Source: Dromaius novaehollandiae (taxonomy: Eukaryota > Chordata > Aves > Casuariiformes > Dromaiidae). From it: 64,000 nucleotides of DNA. Under the pieces are notes generated by a model, which worked only from the letters and a program-made list of their open reading frames with translations, did not search any database and was not told the origin of the DNA. Where the stretch lies: assembly GCF_036370855.1 (NCBI RefSeq), contig NC_088099.1, positions 28,611,501 through 28,675,500 on the forward strand, read 5' to 3'. Positions 1 to 13,100 of this stretch are shown one piece after another (within the stretch, counting starts at the first letter, position 1; each line of letters begins with the position of its first letter). The translations under genes and the position numbers were made by a program.

Positions 1-1104
1 TTGGAAGCAGTGGGAAGCTGGTAACTAATGAGGTGTGGAAGTCCAAAGCAGTGATCTTTCTCGGTCAGATTTGAGGCTCTGCAGGGAGGCAGTATGATGA
101 AATTCATAGGCCTGCTGCAGCTGCTCTTACTGCTTCATAGCCAGGTGGAGACTCTCATTTTTCAGCATGGTCAGGCTGATACTTTTTCTGGACATCTGTC
201 TTTTTTTTTTTTTTAGTGTGTTTCCTACCAGTAAGGTGAGTTGGGAGGAGGGGGACAGCTAAACTTACTTTCAAGGAACGCAAAGAGGATAAGTAAAATT
301 ACTGCTTTCAAAATACTTTCCTTCAGGCAGTTTGCCTTCCCAATTACCTGAGTGCTCTGCTGCTGCAAAAGACAGAAAAGGGGGGAAGACTGATCTGGTG
401 GGCACTAGACTGAGATGGAGAAACCTGTGTTTTAATACCACAGAGAGCTCTGTGACCTTGGGCAGATCACTTAAATATTTCTTATTTATCGCGTCAATAA
501 ACTTGGAATAATACTGATTCTCTTTCCCTCAGTGTTGTCTTTCACAAACTAATTTTAGTGGTAGGCTCACAGATGGACTGCCTAAGTCACTCAGAGGGAG
601 AGTTTATGGGGAAATTAGAAAGGAATCAGACTTGTTTCATCATTCTGCTTGCAGACTGTTACACACTTTACCTCTTTCTTGTGGCTTTAAGAACCCTTGT
701 GCACCCTTGGATCTAATGCCATTGCTTAGGTATCCAACCCTTCAGTGTCCAGTGAGTGTAGCTGGGATAAGAATAATGCAGGTTGCTGCAAAATGAGGTC
801 CTAGCATGGTGTTACTTATGTATTGGTGTGGATTTTGAGCCTGATGCTGAAAGATTAATGGTCTTCATTTCCACTCAATCCAGTATTGAAGATACATAGT
901 ATACTCCTCATTTTGCACCCAGATTCATTCTGTGCGCTGGTGTGGGATTCATGTCTAAGCACCTAGTACTAGGATTAATGTCTCTTGTAAATGTACTATG
1001 CATTCCCTTCCTAAAGGAAGAAAAGCAAAGAAATACAGCTGCGTGTGGACATGTAAGCTGTCACTCTTTGTTTCTTTATGTAATGTATTATTCTTTCTCC
1101 CCAG
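1..1104 (+). other. ENTPD3: ENTPD3 intron (partial, left edge)
   Basis: This is non-coding sequence upstream of the first visible ENTPD3 exon. It ends in a pyrimidine-rich acceptor (ttctttctccccag). The exons for the cytoplasmic N-terminus and first membrane helix, about 55 residues in the mammalian protein, are not found here and presumably lie left of the window. A T-run at about 201-214 is the only simple repeat. No other gene or mobile element was recognised. Confidence 0.7.
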
Positions 1105-4100
1105 TATGGAATAGTGCTTGATGCTGGATCGTCTCGGACTACAGTCTATGTGTATGAATGGCCAGCAGAAAAAGAAAATGACACAGGAGTAGTAAGCCAA
1201 ATCTTCAAGTGTAGTGTGAAAGGTGAGCTCAGCTGGCTGTTCCTTATTTCTTTCTAGCCTTTAAGAAAATATTATCTGAAAACTTGTAGTGTTTTTTTTT
1301 TTTTTTTTGTTCCCCTTTCAGTGCTGGGGAGCAAGAATTGTTATGACTGTATCTATAGCTGTCTTACTCAGGATCAGCTCTCCTCCTGCTGATTCAGCAG
1401 GTTCCCCTAATCTCCACTGGAGAACGGAAATTATGGCTAAAGTTGGTTTACTCCACTGCAGTGGAAGAATGTTGCAGAGAGAATTCGATCTGCAGAGAAT
1501 TAGGCCCTGTAAATGTTTAGTTCTTGTGCCTTGAATTAATTTCTTTTAAAAGACAGGTGTAAAATACACGTAAAAATAGTTTTGAATAAAAAGACTTTGA
1601 GATGAGTGGGGATTCAGCCCCTGTGAGATGTTCACTATTAATTTTTATGGGGGCAAAAATGGATGTTAGCTCTACTATAATGGTTCGACAAATTAGTTTT
1701 TATTTTATGGAAGTTTTAGTGATGTTTAAAAAAAATCTTTGCAGTTTTAGTCAGGTTACCTAGAGAAACAAGGTTTATGCAGTTGATTTAGAATTGTTCT
1801 GTGATTACTTTGAAAGACAAAGCTGAGGGGAATATGGAGCCAGACCTCAAATTATGAAAGGCATGCAGAAGGTGAACAGGAAGTTTCTCCATGCTGGAGA
1901 ACTAGGGAAAGTCTAATAAAATTATCACTTAAAACAGCTAAATTGCAGAAATCTTTCTGATAGGATGTCATAGAGGGAGAAAAAAAAAAAAAAAAAGCAG
2001 ACTAATGCCTAGATGATAGTTGTATTAAATGTGAATATGCAGGTTTGGCCTTTGACTCAGGAAGACCTGTAGTTATGCACTGTTAGAGGATCTCCCAGGA
2101 GAATTACCACTGGCTACTTGCTTTGTTCGTTTCTCTGAAGTTTTGTATTGATTCCTCCTGGAGAGAGGATGCTAGACTAGACTGACATTTGTTCAGACTC
2201 TGATATGGTTGATTATATATTCTAATAGTATGTTGTGGATTCCTCTATAATAACTTCTGAATCTCTTAGTCAAATTCAGTGACATTTGACTAAGCTTTCA
2301 ATATTATCAAATCTCACATGTTTCATGAAGATAGGTGGCCAGGCAGGGGAGAAAAATTCACATTATTAAACAGTAGCTATGCCATAAGGGATTTCTGCAG
2401 GAAGCCAAGCTTCATAAGTTCTGCCACTCTGATTAAAATGAGCTTTAGATCATCCTCTAAGATACTGGCTTCAGCAGTGCTGCTTGTTTAACTAAGTGCT
2501 TAAAACTGTAACTTTCACTGTCTAGCGCAGTGTTTAGGCAAAGGTCACATTACAGTGTTTCTCTAGGAAGCCACTTTCGAGCTATGCCACACTCCAAGTT
2601 TTAGCAATGGTCTATAGAAAGCAGAAAGTCCTGTTTGGAAAAACAAAAGAAAGAGACTTGTGAAAAATACTTGGATGCTGCAAAACCATATGGAGAGATA
2701 TTTTAGTGTACTGGTTTGGGTTTGCAAGGTTAGATGGTGGGGGAGGGATAGGGGGGAGGGAGGCGTGCAGCTCAGGAAGTCTCAGTGCAAATTTTGTTCA
2801 CCTCTGAAAATAACTCTGGCATTCGAGGAGAATTTCTTCATTTCCTTCTCTCTTGGTTATGGTCATGCAAAACCTTATGTCCCAGTTAGCATCTGGAAAT
2901 GGATGCTGGAGATGTAATGTCTGTAAGTGACTAGTAGATGAGTAGAAGGCAATGGCTTCTTAACAGTACAAACATGTCTTATCATCATCATTAAATACAC
3001 ATGTGGACTTCCTTAGCAATTTTAGAACAGTAAGGAAAGAAATACAAACTTACACATGCACAGCAGAAATGTACTGACACGTGCCTGATGGTGTATCCTT
3101 ACAGACTACAGGCAAGGCAGCCTGGCTGCCGAAGCAGTGGATGCGCTTTGCTTGCTCATGTCTTGACTCCAAAGGAATGTTGCCCTTAGGGCTTCTGGTG
3201 TGAGAAAAATGCACAGAGAAGCTAACTTATTCTCCTCCTCCAAAAATGCTAGAGAAATATTTTGTTTAAGTCCTGCTGGTCCTTGGACTGTTGAGCAAGG
3301 GAGGAAAGACTTTGATGTTAATTGTTCAAATATACCTTATTCAGGAAGGTGTGAGACTCATGCATGATATTTGGAGGCAAGGATATTTTTGATATTCTTA
3401 GAAGTCCACACACCAACCTCGACTTGGACCTCTATGGCTTCAAAAGGCATCCTTGTGCATCTTAGAATTTCACCAGCAATTCCTTGCAGAAGATTCTTTA
3501 TTATATCTCCAGTTGAAGACAGTGACCTGTGGAGGTGTCATGGTACCCACATCAGTGGTGGTAAAACAAACCAGGGAACCTTTGGCTTAGGTTGTGGAAG
3601 GAGGGGTTCTCTATACCTCTGCAGGTCAGAGAAATTTTCCATCCATTAGACATCTTACTTTCTACAGTATCTGCTAGGAGCAAACCTGTTTTCCTCATGA
3701 ATGCAGCACTGCTGTCATCGTGTTGTTGTGTGGTTATACTGTGTATGTATGTTACTATATGTAGATACTGTAGGTATATATGTCTACACACACATTCAAA
3801 CACAGGAGAGCAGTCTGGAAGTATCTTCTCAGGAACTTGCACAGCTTTGTCACTACATAGTTTATGCCTTAAGCACTCATACTTTTCAACCATTCTGTTC
3901 TTGTTTGCAATTACAAGAGGAAAGAGGGAAATGCCTTCTCTTAACACCTGTTTGCTAATTTGGACTAATTTGTAGCTGGCAAAGCACAGTGAAATCAATC
4001 TGCTTGCTCTCTTTCAGGCCCTGGCATATCCAGCTATGAGAATAACCCTGGAGCCCTTGCCAAACCTTTTGATGACTGTCTGAATAAAGTCAAGGAGAGA

Positions 4101-7100
4101 ATCCCAATTCACCTGCATAAAAATACTTCTGCATATCTGGGGGCTACAGCTGGCATGCGACTACTGAGGTATAGTAGAAACTCATTGAACTCCAGTATAT
4201 ATATACTAGAACAGCAGCTTGTGAAACTAGAATGTGAAAAATGTATTGGACACATTTCTGTTCATTGGGAATTGGTCATCTCAAAACAAAATGGAGCCCA
4301 GCCAACTTAATGTAATGAGCTTTTTGGTAGGGAAAACAGGGCTGTATAAAAATCCTCTCTCATGCTATAATGAGAAGTACTTGCTTTACACTGTAGAGTT
4401 CTTCTCTGTAGAATTACACTAGCAAGAGTTGTCCCTTCTGCATCTGTGTTTAAATCCAGTGTTAAGTAAACAGACAATATTTGTGCACATCTGAGGGCAA
4501 CAAAAGCAGATTAAAGCTAGACACCACATAGTTTTCTGAGTGCAAACGTGCTGTAATGTGGGTTTTGAGGCCTGTCTGTGACTTTAGGCCTGGCACACAA
4601 ACTGTGTGTTTCTGTTTGTTCTGTGGCTAAACAGAGGGGGAAGGAAGGCTGTAGTACTGTCTTAGCCAGGAGTTGTCATATAAGCGCTCAGTTCACTAAA
4701 AATAAACGTATATATGAGAAACGAAATCCCCAAGAATTTGCACGGTAAAGAGTGAAGTTTGTATGTAGTGAGGGAGTTGCTTGGTGAAATGATGCAGGAT
4801 ACTTGGCTGGGCTGTTCCCTATAGTAAGCTTCCCTTTTCAGTTAAAACAATGTTAAATTTTTGTTAGGTGATTGAAAGAATTTTCTTGACTTGCTAGCTG
4901 GTGAACAATAAACGTGGTATTGCCTTTCCAGATGCTTAGTGTCTCATGTTTTGTGAATTGCTTAGGTTGCAAAATGAAACGGCAGCCAATGGAGTCCTTG
5001 CAAGCATTCAAAACTACTTCAGAGCACAGCCCTTTGAATTTAGGGGTGCACAAATCATAACTGGGCCAGAGGAAGGGCTGTATGGATGGATAACAGCCAA
5101 CTATTTAATGGGCAATTTCTTAGAGGTGTGTGGAAAAACCTGCATGCTTTTCTCTTCACTCTTATTTTTGTTATAAATGAAAAGTAACAGAGGAGATGCC
5201 TGTTAAACATCATAGCTGTAACTTCCATTTCCCATTGAAGTATAGAACTTTTTTTTTGTGATAGTAATGGAACAAAGCAAACAGTTCATCCATAGAAAAG
5301 AACTCTTTCCTAAATGACAAATCTAATACCTTTCAGAGAAACAGAAGTTGTATTGCTCTTAAATGTATTGGTAGAGTTAAAGTATGACAATTCTTGACTT
5401 TGTTTACAGTGGTGCCAGTTAAAGATGTTCTTACCCACTTTTTTGTTACTTATGCAGGTGGTTGCTGTTCCCGTAGCTCTACTGGTCAAGGGACTGTGTT
5501 GCTTAGGGATCTCCAAACCATTAGGCAAAGCTGGCTGATTTGTCTTAAGCTGATGGTGAAGGTGGTTGAGTTGGCACGGCCAAATGTGCCTCAGCTGAGC
5601 CAGAAATCATCATGTAGCGCATTCCAGTATTGCTGAAAAACTGCAGATTATGAGCAGTGTATGGTGATAACAATTGTCCTGTCTAGACCTGGGAGAGGAT
5701 GTTGGGTTAATGGGTCCTCCTGTTTTGTGTGGAGAAAGCTATACCAACATAAAGATACGCTGCTCCTTTAACTCAGAGTAGCATCACTCAGGTGCTTCAT
5801 AGTGGAGAGGGAATAAAATGTGTTGGAAAAAGATCCCTTTTTTTACATATAGATGATCAGCATAACTTCATTTGCAGTAAAAACAGTACCAGGACATCAG
5901 CAACTACTCATCTGCATTCATGGCAGTTGTGTGCTGTCTTTTGTGTTTATTGCATTTCTTCCAGATAGTCTTGCTAGCTTGAAAGAAAATTCAGCAGACA
6001 CTTGAGTATTGTAAGCTGTCCTGGTTGAGCAGTTCCTGCTAGATTATGGCAATTTATAAGCAGGAATTAGATGTTGGTGATCTGAGCGATAGCTCATGGT
6101 GAATGTGTTGTTGACTCTCACAAAGTTAAGAAAACTGATTATACATTCTGGGAGAGCTTTTCCCGTTGTATGCATTTCATGCAACAAAGACAACTTGATG
6201 AACTTCAGAGTGGTGTCAAACAGTCTTCTACCATATGAATTTTAATGGTCAAAATCTCCAATTCCTTATGTTGGATTCATAAGGACTTTTGAAGGGACTG
6301 CAAGATGTTGTAAAGCCAGCTCAGTATGCAGAACTGTGTGAAGAACTGGGTATTGAATATCACAGGTGGGAGAGAGAAACTTTTAGCCATTCTTGTGACA
6401 ATGGGCTAAGAGGGAAATTTTGCCAGGGGGCTGTTAATGGGAATCTTTCATTATAGGTTTTTCTCATAAGTATGTTTGCTAGCCCATAAATTCTCTTCTC
6501 CTGCCATATGTATACATTCATATCATCATCCTCAGCAAATGGTATTACAGTAAATACGGAGATGGATAATCATTAAAAAAAATACTCTGCACTGTGATTG
6601 TGTAGATCAAATGCAGATTTTTTTTTTAATATTTTTGGGTAATAGGGAAGAATGCTAGCTAAATGGACCAGGCTTATTGCCACTGTGGTTTCAGTGAAGG
6701 AAATATGCAGATTAGGCGTCCTTGTTCTGCATTAGAACTGGAAGTGGTTTGAGGTTATTGTTGTCCATTTACTTCCAAATATAAAACTCTTCATGGAGGC
6801 TTTGGATAGACTCTTGCTGGTAGAAATTAGTAGAGTGCCTTTCACTTTGATGGAGCTTTTATTTGACTTTTCGTTCTTTTCTCATTCATTATCCTGTGTG
6901 AACTCTTAATATTCTACTCTACGGATGAAGAAGTTAAAAGATTTGTTCAAGATCTCACAGGCACCTAGACTTCAGTTCCTTGCATTCTAATGCAGATTTT
7001 GATCTGGCTAGTTCAGTGCTTTGATCACTGTGCTGTGCTTTTTTCAGAGTTCAAAGCTATGCCCCATTTCTTCCTCCATCTTTCAAGCTCATTTTACTCT

Positions 7101-10100
7101 AAAAATACATCCCTCTTATCTAAAAAAAAAACTTCTGCATATTTTCCTCAGAGTGAGGATTTCTTGGAAAGGGTGAATGAGAAAGAGGGGAAAAATATTT
7201 TAAAAAATAAGTAAAAAGTTGAAAAGCTTGAAGAAAGAACAAGCAGATGACATTTCTAATTAGTCTTTTTTGTTTGTTTGTTTGTTTGCTTTTATATGTA
7301 GAGAAACCTTTGGAGGACCTGGGTCCATCCTTACAGAAAAGAGACCATGGGTGCACTAGATCTTGGAGGAGCTTCCACTCAAATTTCATTTATTCCAGAG
7401 GACTTTCAGGATAACCCCAATAGCACCTTGCAGGTGAAGTTGTATGGTTATGACTACAATGTCTACACTCACAGCTTCCAGTGTTATGGGAGAGACGAAG
7501 CTGAGAAAAGGTTGTTAGCATTGCTGCTTCAGGTGAGTTTAAGAATCTTTGCTATACTGCTCTTGCAGGTGTTCACTAACTCTCTGAGAAGGTTCCTGGG
7601 CTTGTAGTCTCTTCCTTTTGGTGCAGTTTAGAGAACCCAGTGAGAGCTCTGTGGTGCATAGTTGTAGACAAGTGAACCTGGGTTTCACATAAAGATCTTC
7701 ATCTTTGCTAAAAAAAAGTTGTTGAGGTCTGGGTCGAGTTTTGTATGGTTTGACGAAATGGTCCAACTAGCCCTGTGAGTATTTTGCTGACATTGCCAGC
7801 AATTTTTTGTGAAAGGAGTGTCTGTGAATTACAGTGATCAGCAATGTTGTAAAGATCAGCTATGGCAGAGAACAAGAATACATGCATACGTGGTTTAAAA
7901 AAATCCCTGTAGTAAATGTCAGATTAAGTCTTTCTGAGTAACCTTTATTGCCCTTCCTCAGAAGTCAAGAGCCAGTTCCAGTGTGGATAATCCATGTTAC
8001 CCTCAGAATTATGAGACTGCATTCACAATGAAGTACTTCTGTGACAGCCTTTGCACACAGTCTCTGAGACCAGCAAATTATTACCCAAACCAGCTTGTGA
8101 AATTCCATGGAACAGGCGACCCAGGTCTGTGCCAGGAGATGGTGTCTTTACTATTTAACTTCACTGCTTGCAGAGACAGAGGGGAGTGCCCATTCAATGG
8201 AATCCATCAGCCAAAAGTTAAAGGGAATTTTGTGGTAGGTTTGCAAACACAGCATTTCTTTCTGAGCATATCTTTTTTTTGCTTTTGATTTCTGTATTTC
8301 TGAAAATAACAGGCCTTTCATCCTCTCCTCTTCTATAGGCTTTCTCAGGATTCTACTATACAATTAATGCTTTGAATTTATCTGGGCACTCTTCCTTAGC
8401 AGACTTCAATTCAAGCATGTGGTTTTTCTGTTCACAGAGCTGGGTCCAGGTGAGTACTTTTTTTGGGTATCTGTAAAAGGGAGATTAAAAGAGCATGACA
8501 TGAAGAACTACTCAAAACTTTTTAGAAGGTCTGTATCAACCTTAACATTTGTTTTCCCACTATGTTTCAAGATGTGCAGTATTTCTAGGATACTTAACCC
8601 TTGGACTAGGTTTGAAAAAATATTCCCCATAATTCTAAGCCAGGTTTCCAGCCTGTAGTGAAATGTGGCTAAGCAGTGTGTGTGTAAGGGTGAGGCAGGG
8701 GCACCGCCTGGACTCCCAGCAGGGACGGATACACAAACACAAGGCATACGATGGTCGATATGGAGCATTTATTACCTCTGCGTCCAAACGGGGGTGTTCC
8801 GGCATTTTCCCGATCGAGGCAATAATGGAGCGGGGGATCCCTGGCACCGCTGAGCATCAGTCCAGGGTCAGGAACACGGCGGGGGGGGGGGGGGGGGGGA
8901 GGGGAAGGGGGGACACTAGCTGAAGTTTTTGTGTACCATACACATGCGCAATAAGCATGTTAAGCTCATTGTTATTCTCAATTCAAAGCCCAGGTGCAGC
9001 ACCACCCTGGCACAGGCTCAGCTCCGTGACTATGGGTCAACATGCCCTGTTGATGCTCCTTTTCCCACAGAACAGTCTGGCTAGCTTCCATCGTCTATCT
9101 CCTCGACATTATTCCGCACTTTCCCATACAGTGTGCATTCCCCTCCTTTGGTTTCTGAGCTTTGTACAGCTGAAATGTCATAGAGGAATTAAGGGGTGTT
9201 GCAACTGAATATATGTAGTGTACATTTATGTATCTTGGGGAATAATAGATTGCTGTGATGGAAGTGTTTAGAAGACTGACAAATCAGGCCAATTTAAACT
9301 TTGTTAGACTGACATTCATTAACAACACCCGTCAATCACACCCATTATCAACATTATCACTATGTATTCAAAGCAATTAGTACTTAACAATTGTATCCTA
9401 TATTAGCTGTGAACATACTATACCCTGGAGCTGATGCAGTGTAGTTAGCACTGATGCCTGAGGTCCTTGGTAGACTTAGTTGCTGATGTGATCATGGAGG
9501 AGGGAAGTAGGAATTGAAATGAGCATCTTGCCCTGCCCCCAAAATTCAGGATCTCGTCCTTTTATAAAAACAGTTGAGTTTTTAGACAGTTCCCAGCTCT
9601 TGGCCTCCTCCTGGATTACACACCTGCCCCAGGTATGGGGCTGTAGTTCCACAGGCCATAGCAGATATCTTATCCTGTTTTTCTGCTGTTTTTCTCCTTG
9701 CTTAGCGGCTGCTTCCTTCTTAAAGCCAAAACAGTCCATTCCCAGCTATCAAGGTTAGGCTGCTGCAGGGACCAGTAAGTGAGCACTAGTGAGTTATTTA
9801 CAGTTCTTCTGTTTTCAACCAGTGTCTGCATGTTCAAGGCCTTTGCTGTTATCTGATATTTAAACTGTACATCACAACAAGAGACACCAGGAACCAAGCT
9901 CTAGTTCACACAAGTTCACACAAGCTGATGAAGAGGCTTCCAGACCATGACAGGGGTCTTGCCCAGTTAGCACAAGGCACAGTTAGCAAAAGGCAGGTGG
10001 CCTGTTACTGTTCTTAATGGGTTGGTACAAAAGTGCTTATACATTGTTTATCAGTTGTGCTATATTAGTGTGCTAATGTCTAAGTTCAAAACAAGATAAT

Positions 10101-13100
10101 GCTAATTAAATTCTGCTTGGTATGCTTTCACTTTTATGGGTGCAACAGGCCTCTGCTTTGACTACAGAGAATTGTCTGTATTGACAGAAATAAAGGGATT
10201 TTGTTTCTTTTCGATAAGAAACATTTTCTGTCACAGAGCAGAGCACTATAAAGAAGCCTTGGACTCAGTTCTCTGAACACTGTTGCACTAATCAAGATAG
10301 ATCCTTATAGTTTTTGTGGCCCACAAATGGATATGTTTTTCAGAAGCTGCTCTTTTCCTATATTTGTGCCTAGCTTGCTGGTATAACAGATAGTACATTA
10401 AAGATGTACTTGATCGATTTATAGTTCTAAGCTACAGGTTTCTAATTCTTACTCCTTCCTGGTACTATCTGAAAGCACTACCATCTCTTTAAAGGACTTA
10501 TTAAAATACTGTATGTGTTATATACCAAGTAGGGAGTGTTTTCAGTACTGTCTGTGGTGTTTGAAGTAGGTATCTGCTTTGTGCAGCTGTTAGGCAGATT
10601 AAGGTGGGATCCAATCTCATATGTAATTACTGGATAGAACAAGAGGCTTGTGCTAGGCCACTCCGTTGGACTTTGCTCATGCATTTAGGGCAGGAGTGTG
10701 AGAGACTGCCTATTGTCTCACAGGTCTTAAGCAGAACCGTAACGACAACTTTAACGGTCAAGATTCTACTTCTTTTAAAGGGAGAAAATTGTCTTGGAAA
10801 AATCAGTGTTGGTTTTGTCGCAGTTAAGACTAGAAGTACTTAGACTTTTCATTGTACTAAGTAGTGACCTGATCCCATTCAGGACAGACTTGATGCCAGC
10901 ATTTCCATTGACTTAATTGGGAGTGATCCTTGGCTATGAAGAATTTGTACTGGTGGAAAGCAGATTTATTTTTCACTTTTGTCCCCACAGAGATAATCTA
11001 AAGGAAATGCAGTCTCTTTTTTCTATTTATTTCTATTGCTAAGAAGAGCAAGTAAACCAAATTGTCCCAGCTGCCAGTTCATGACCTTTTCCATACTGCT
11101 TTCATGCAGCAATTCTTCACTTTTCAGCTGGCTTAATGTGTCTGTATATGACTTCTAGCATTCTCATGGGCTGCTATGTATACGCTGTGATATTCAGGTC
11201 CTGCTCTTGTAACTGCTAGGATTCTCAACAGCACTTTCAGAGCAGCATGGGAGATCAAAGCCCTTTGCTCGGACCTGTGAATTACAGCTAATATTCATCA
11301 TCTAAATGGGCATCTCAGGCCAAAATTGCCATCAAATGCACAGTCCTGTGATGTAACATACGCTATGTAATTTGCAGACATCTTTATTTAATAGAGGTTT
11401 CTTAACACTTTATTTTTTTACTCCTGCAACATTCTTCATGCCCTGTTCTGATATCAGCTGTGTTACTGTGAACCTCGAGTAAATTGACAGACCTATTTTA
11501 AATTTGCAGGGAGGTACCTCAGATCACCAGATTGGTTCCATGTTTGTATTTATTTCTTGCTAGTGCATTTCCTATTGTAATTTACCATCATCAGAGTTTG
11601 ACAGCTGGTTGCCACATGCAAGGTTGACTCTGTCTGTGATCCTCTTAAAGAGATTTGTGGCTGCAGTTTACTACCACAGATTTAACAATGCTGTAAAGAT
11701 GACATAGAAAATCTAGGAACCATAACATTCCCAATATTTTATGTGCAGTTTTATGTTTATTATCACTTTTTACCACATGAACTATATCACTGTCAGGGTC
11801 TTTTCACTGCAAATCTTTATGTCTAGTTGTCTGCAATTTTACTTGATGTTTCTGAGAAATGCTGATAAATTGTAATTAGAATACAAAGTATTCTTACTTA
11901 TAAAAAGCCAAAAGGAGTTCTTTGCCATAATTTACATGTTTTACAGAAACCTTTTGTTTTCAGCTCCAGTTTATGCTGCCTAAATTTGAAGAAACATATG
12001 CTAGATCCTACTGTTTTTCAGCACACTTCATTTATTACTTGCTTGTCTATGGCTATAAATTTGATGCAGAAACTTGGCCCCAGATACATTTCCAAAAAGA
12101 GGTGAGTGACAATCATTTCCTCTTACTGTTATTATTTTAATCCAAAGAAGTTTAGAAGGAGACAGAAGATGCAGCAGCCTACAAAAACATAATGGTTGTA
12201 GACAGCTTTTGTAAATGATTGTCAAATATTTGGCATAAAACAAAGACACTTTTCAAGCTTCAGTACCAATTCCAGGCTGCTTCCAGGGGTTGCAACATTA
12301 TTTGGTGATGGTAGATCCTTTTAAAGAGCTTTAAGAACGGGTCAAATAATACTGTTTTAAACCTTGTCCCAGTCCATTAAAGTACTGGCTTGCGCTGGGC
12401 TGCGATCTGCCTGGGACACCTCTCCAGTCAAGGTCAATTTGAGCTAACTCTGCTGAGCTGGACAGGAGAAAGAGCTACAGAAGAACTCTCACTTTTCCAT
12501 CTCCTGGTGGAGCCTTGGGTGAATAAGCAGAGCTGGGTTGTAATTGGTGAGTGGTGATAAGGACATGGGGCAGTATCATCCTCAGCCAGCACATCATCTG
12601 TGTTGAAATCTGGAACTCTGGGATAAGAACCTGTGCTGGTGGGGTACTGCCTTTCAGTTGGCAGACCCAGGAGGCTTACAACAATGTTTCTATGTAATTG
12701 CTACATTTCTCTCTTCTCTCCGGATTTTGCTCCTAAGAACTGGAGTACTTGTGATGAGGTTGTACCTCGATTCTGAAACTGCTGCTAAGAAATTTTTGCT
12801 CCTGAGTCAGAGGGCATGACCCACTATGTGATCTTGGCTGTTACATCAGGAAATGCCCTACGGTATTCTGTGAGGCTGTCCTTTCCTCTCTGCTACTATA
12901 CAGAGTCTTACTGTAAAACAGTCCCAGATTGTAATCTCATACAGACTTTGGAAGTGCTTCAGTGCTTGCATGTAAGAACAACAAATGAATAGGCCGTGAG
13001 TCTTCATACAAGAAGTTCTTAAATGCAGGGCCTGCTGACAAACTGTCACTGAGAAATCATAAACAGCATTTTCTGAACAGTCATACTCTTGTTACTGGTG

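Larger units (their letters stand above)
8450..11963 (+). other. ENTPD3: ENTPD3 long intron
   Basis: This 3.5-kb intron has a clean donor (CAG|GTGAGT) and acceptor (ttttgttttcag). Apart from the probable LTR fragment around 8.7-9.0 kb it holds AT-rich sequence with no exon, RNA gene or repeat that I could identify. The part from 9.4 to 10.2 kb could belong to the same LTR-type insertion, but this is unproven. Confidence 0.6.

Noticed and set aside
94-215. Signal-peptide-like ATG frame (MMKFIGLLQLLLLLHSQ)
   Set aside because: It is followed by a poor donor (GTGGAG), does not resemble the ENTPD3 N-terminus and has no downstream partner.
10895-10925. Phrase TTCCATTGACTTAATTGGGA resembling tails of ancient amniote repeats
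   Set aside because: Too short to assign to a repeat family by eye.
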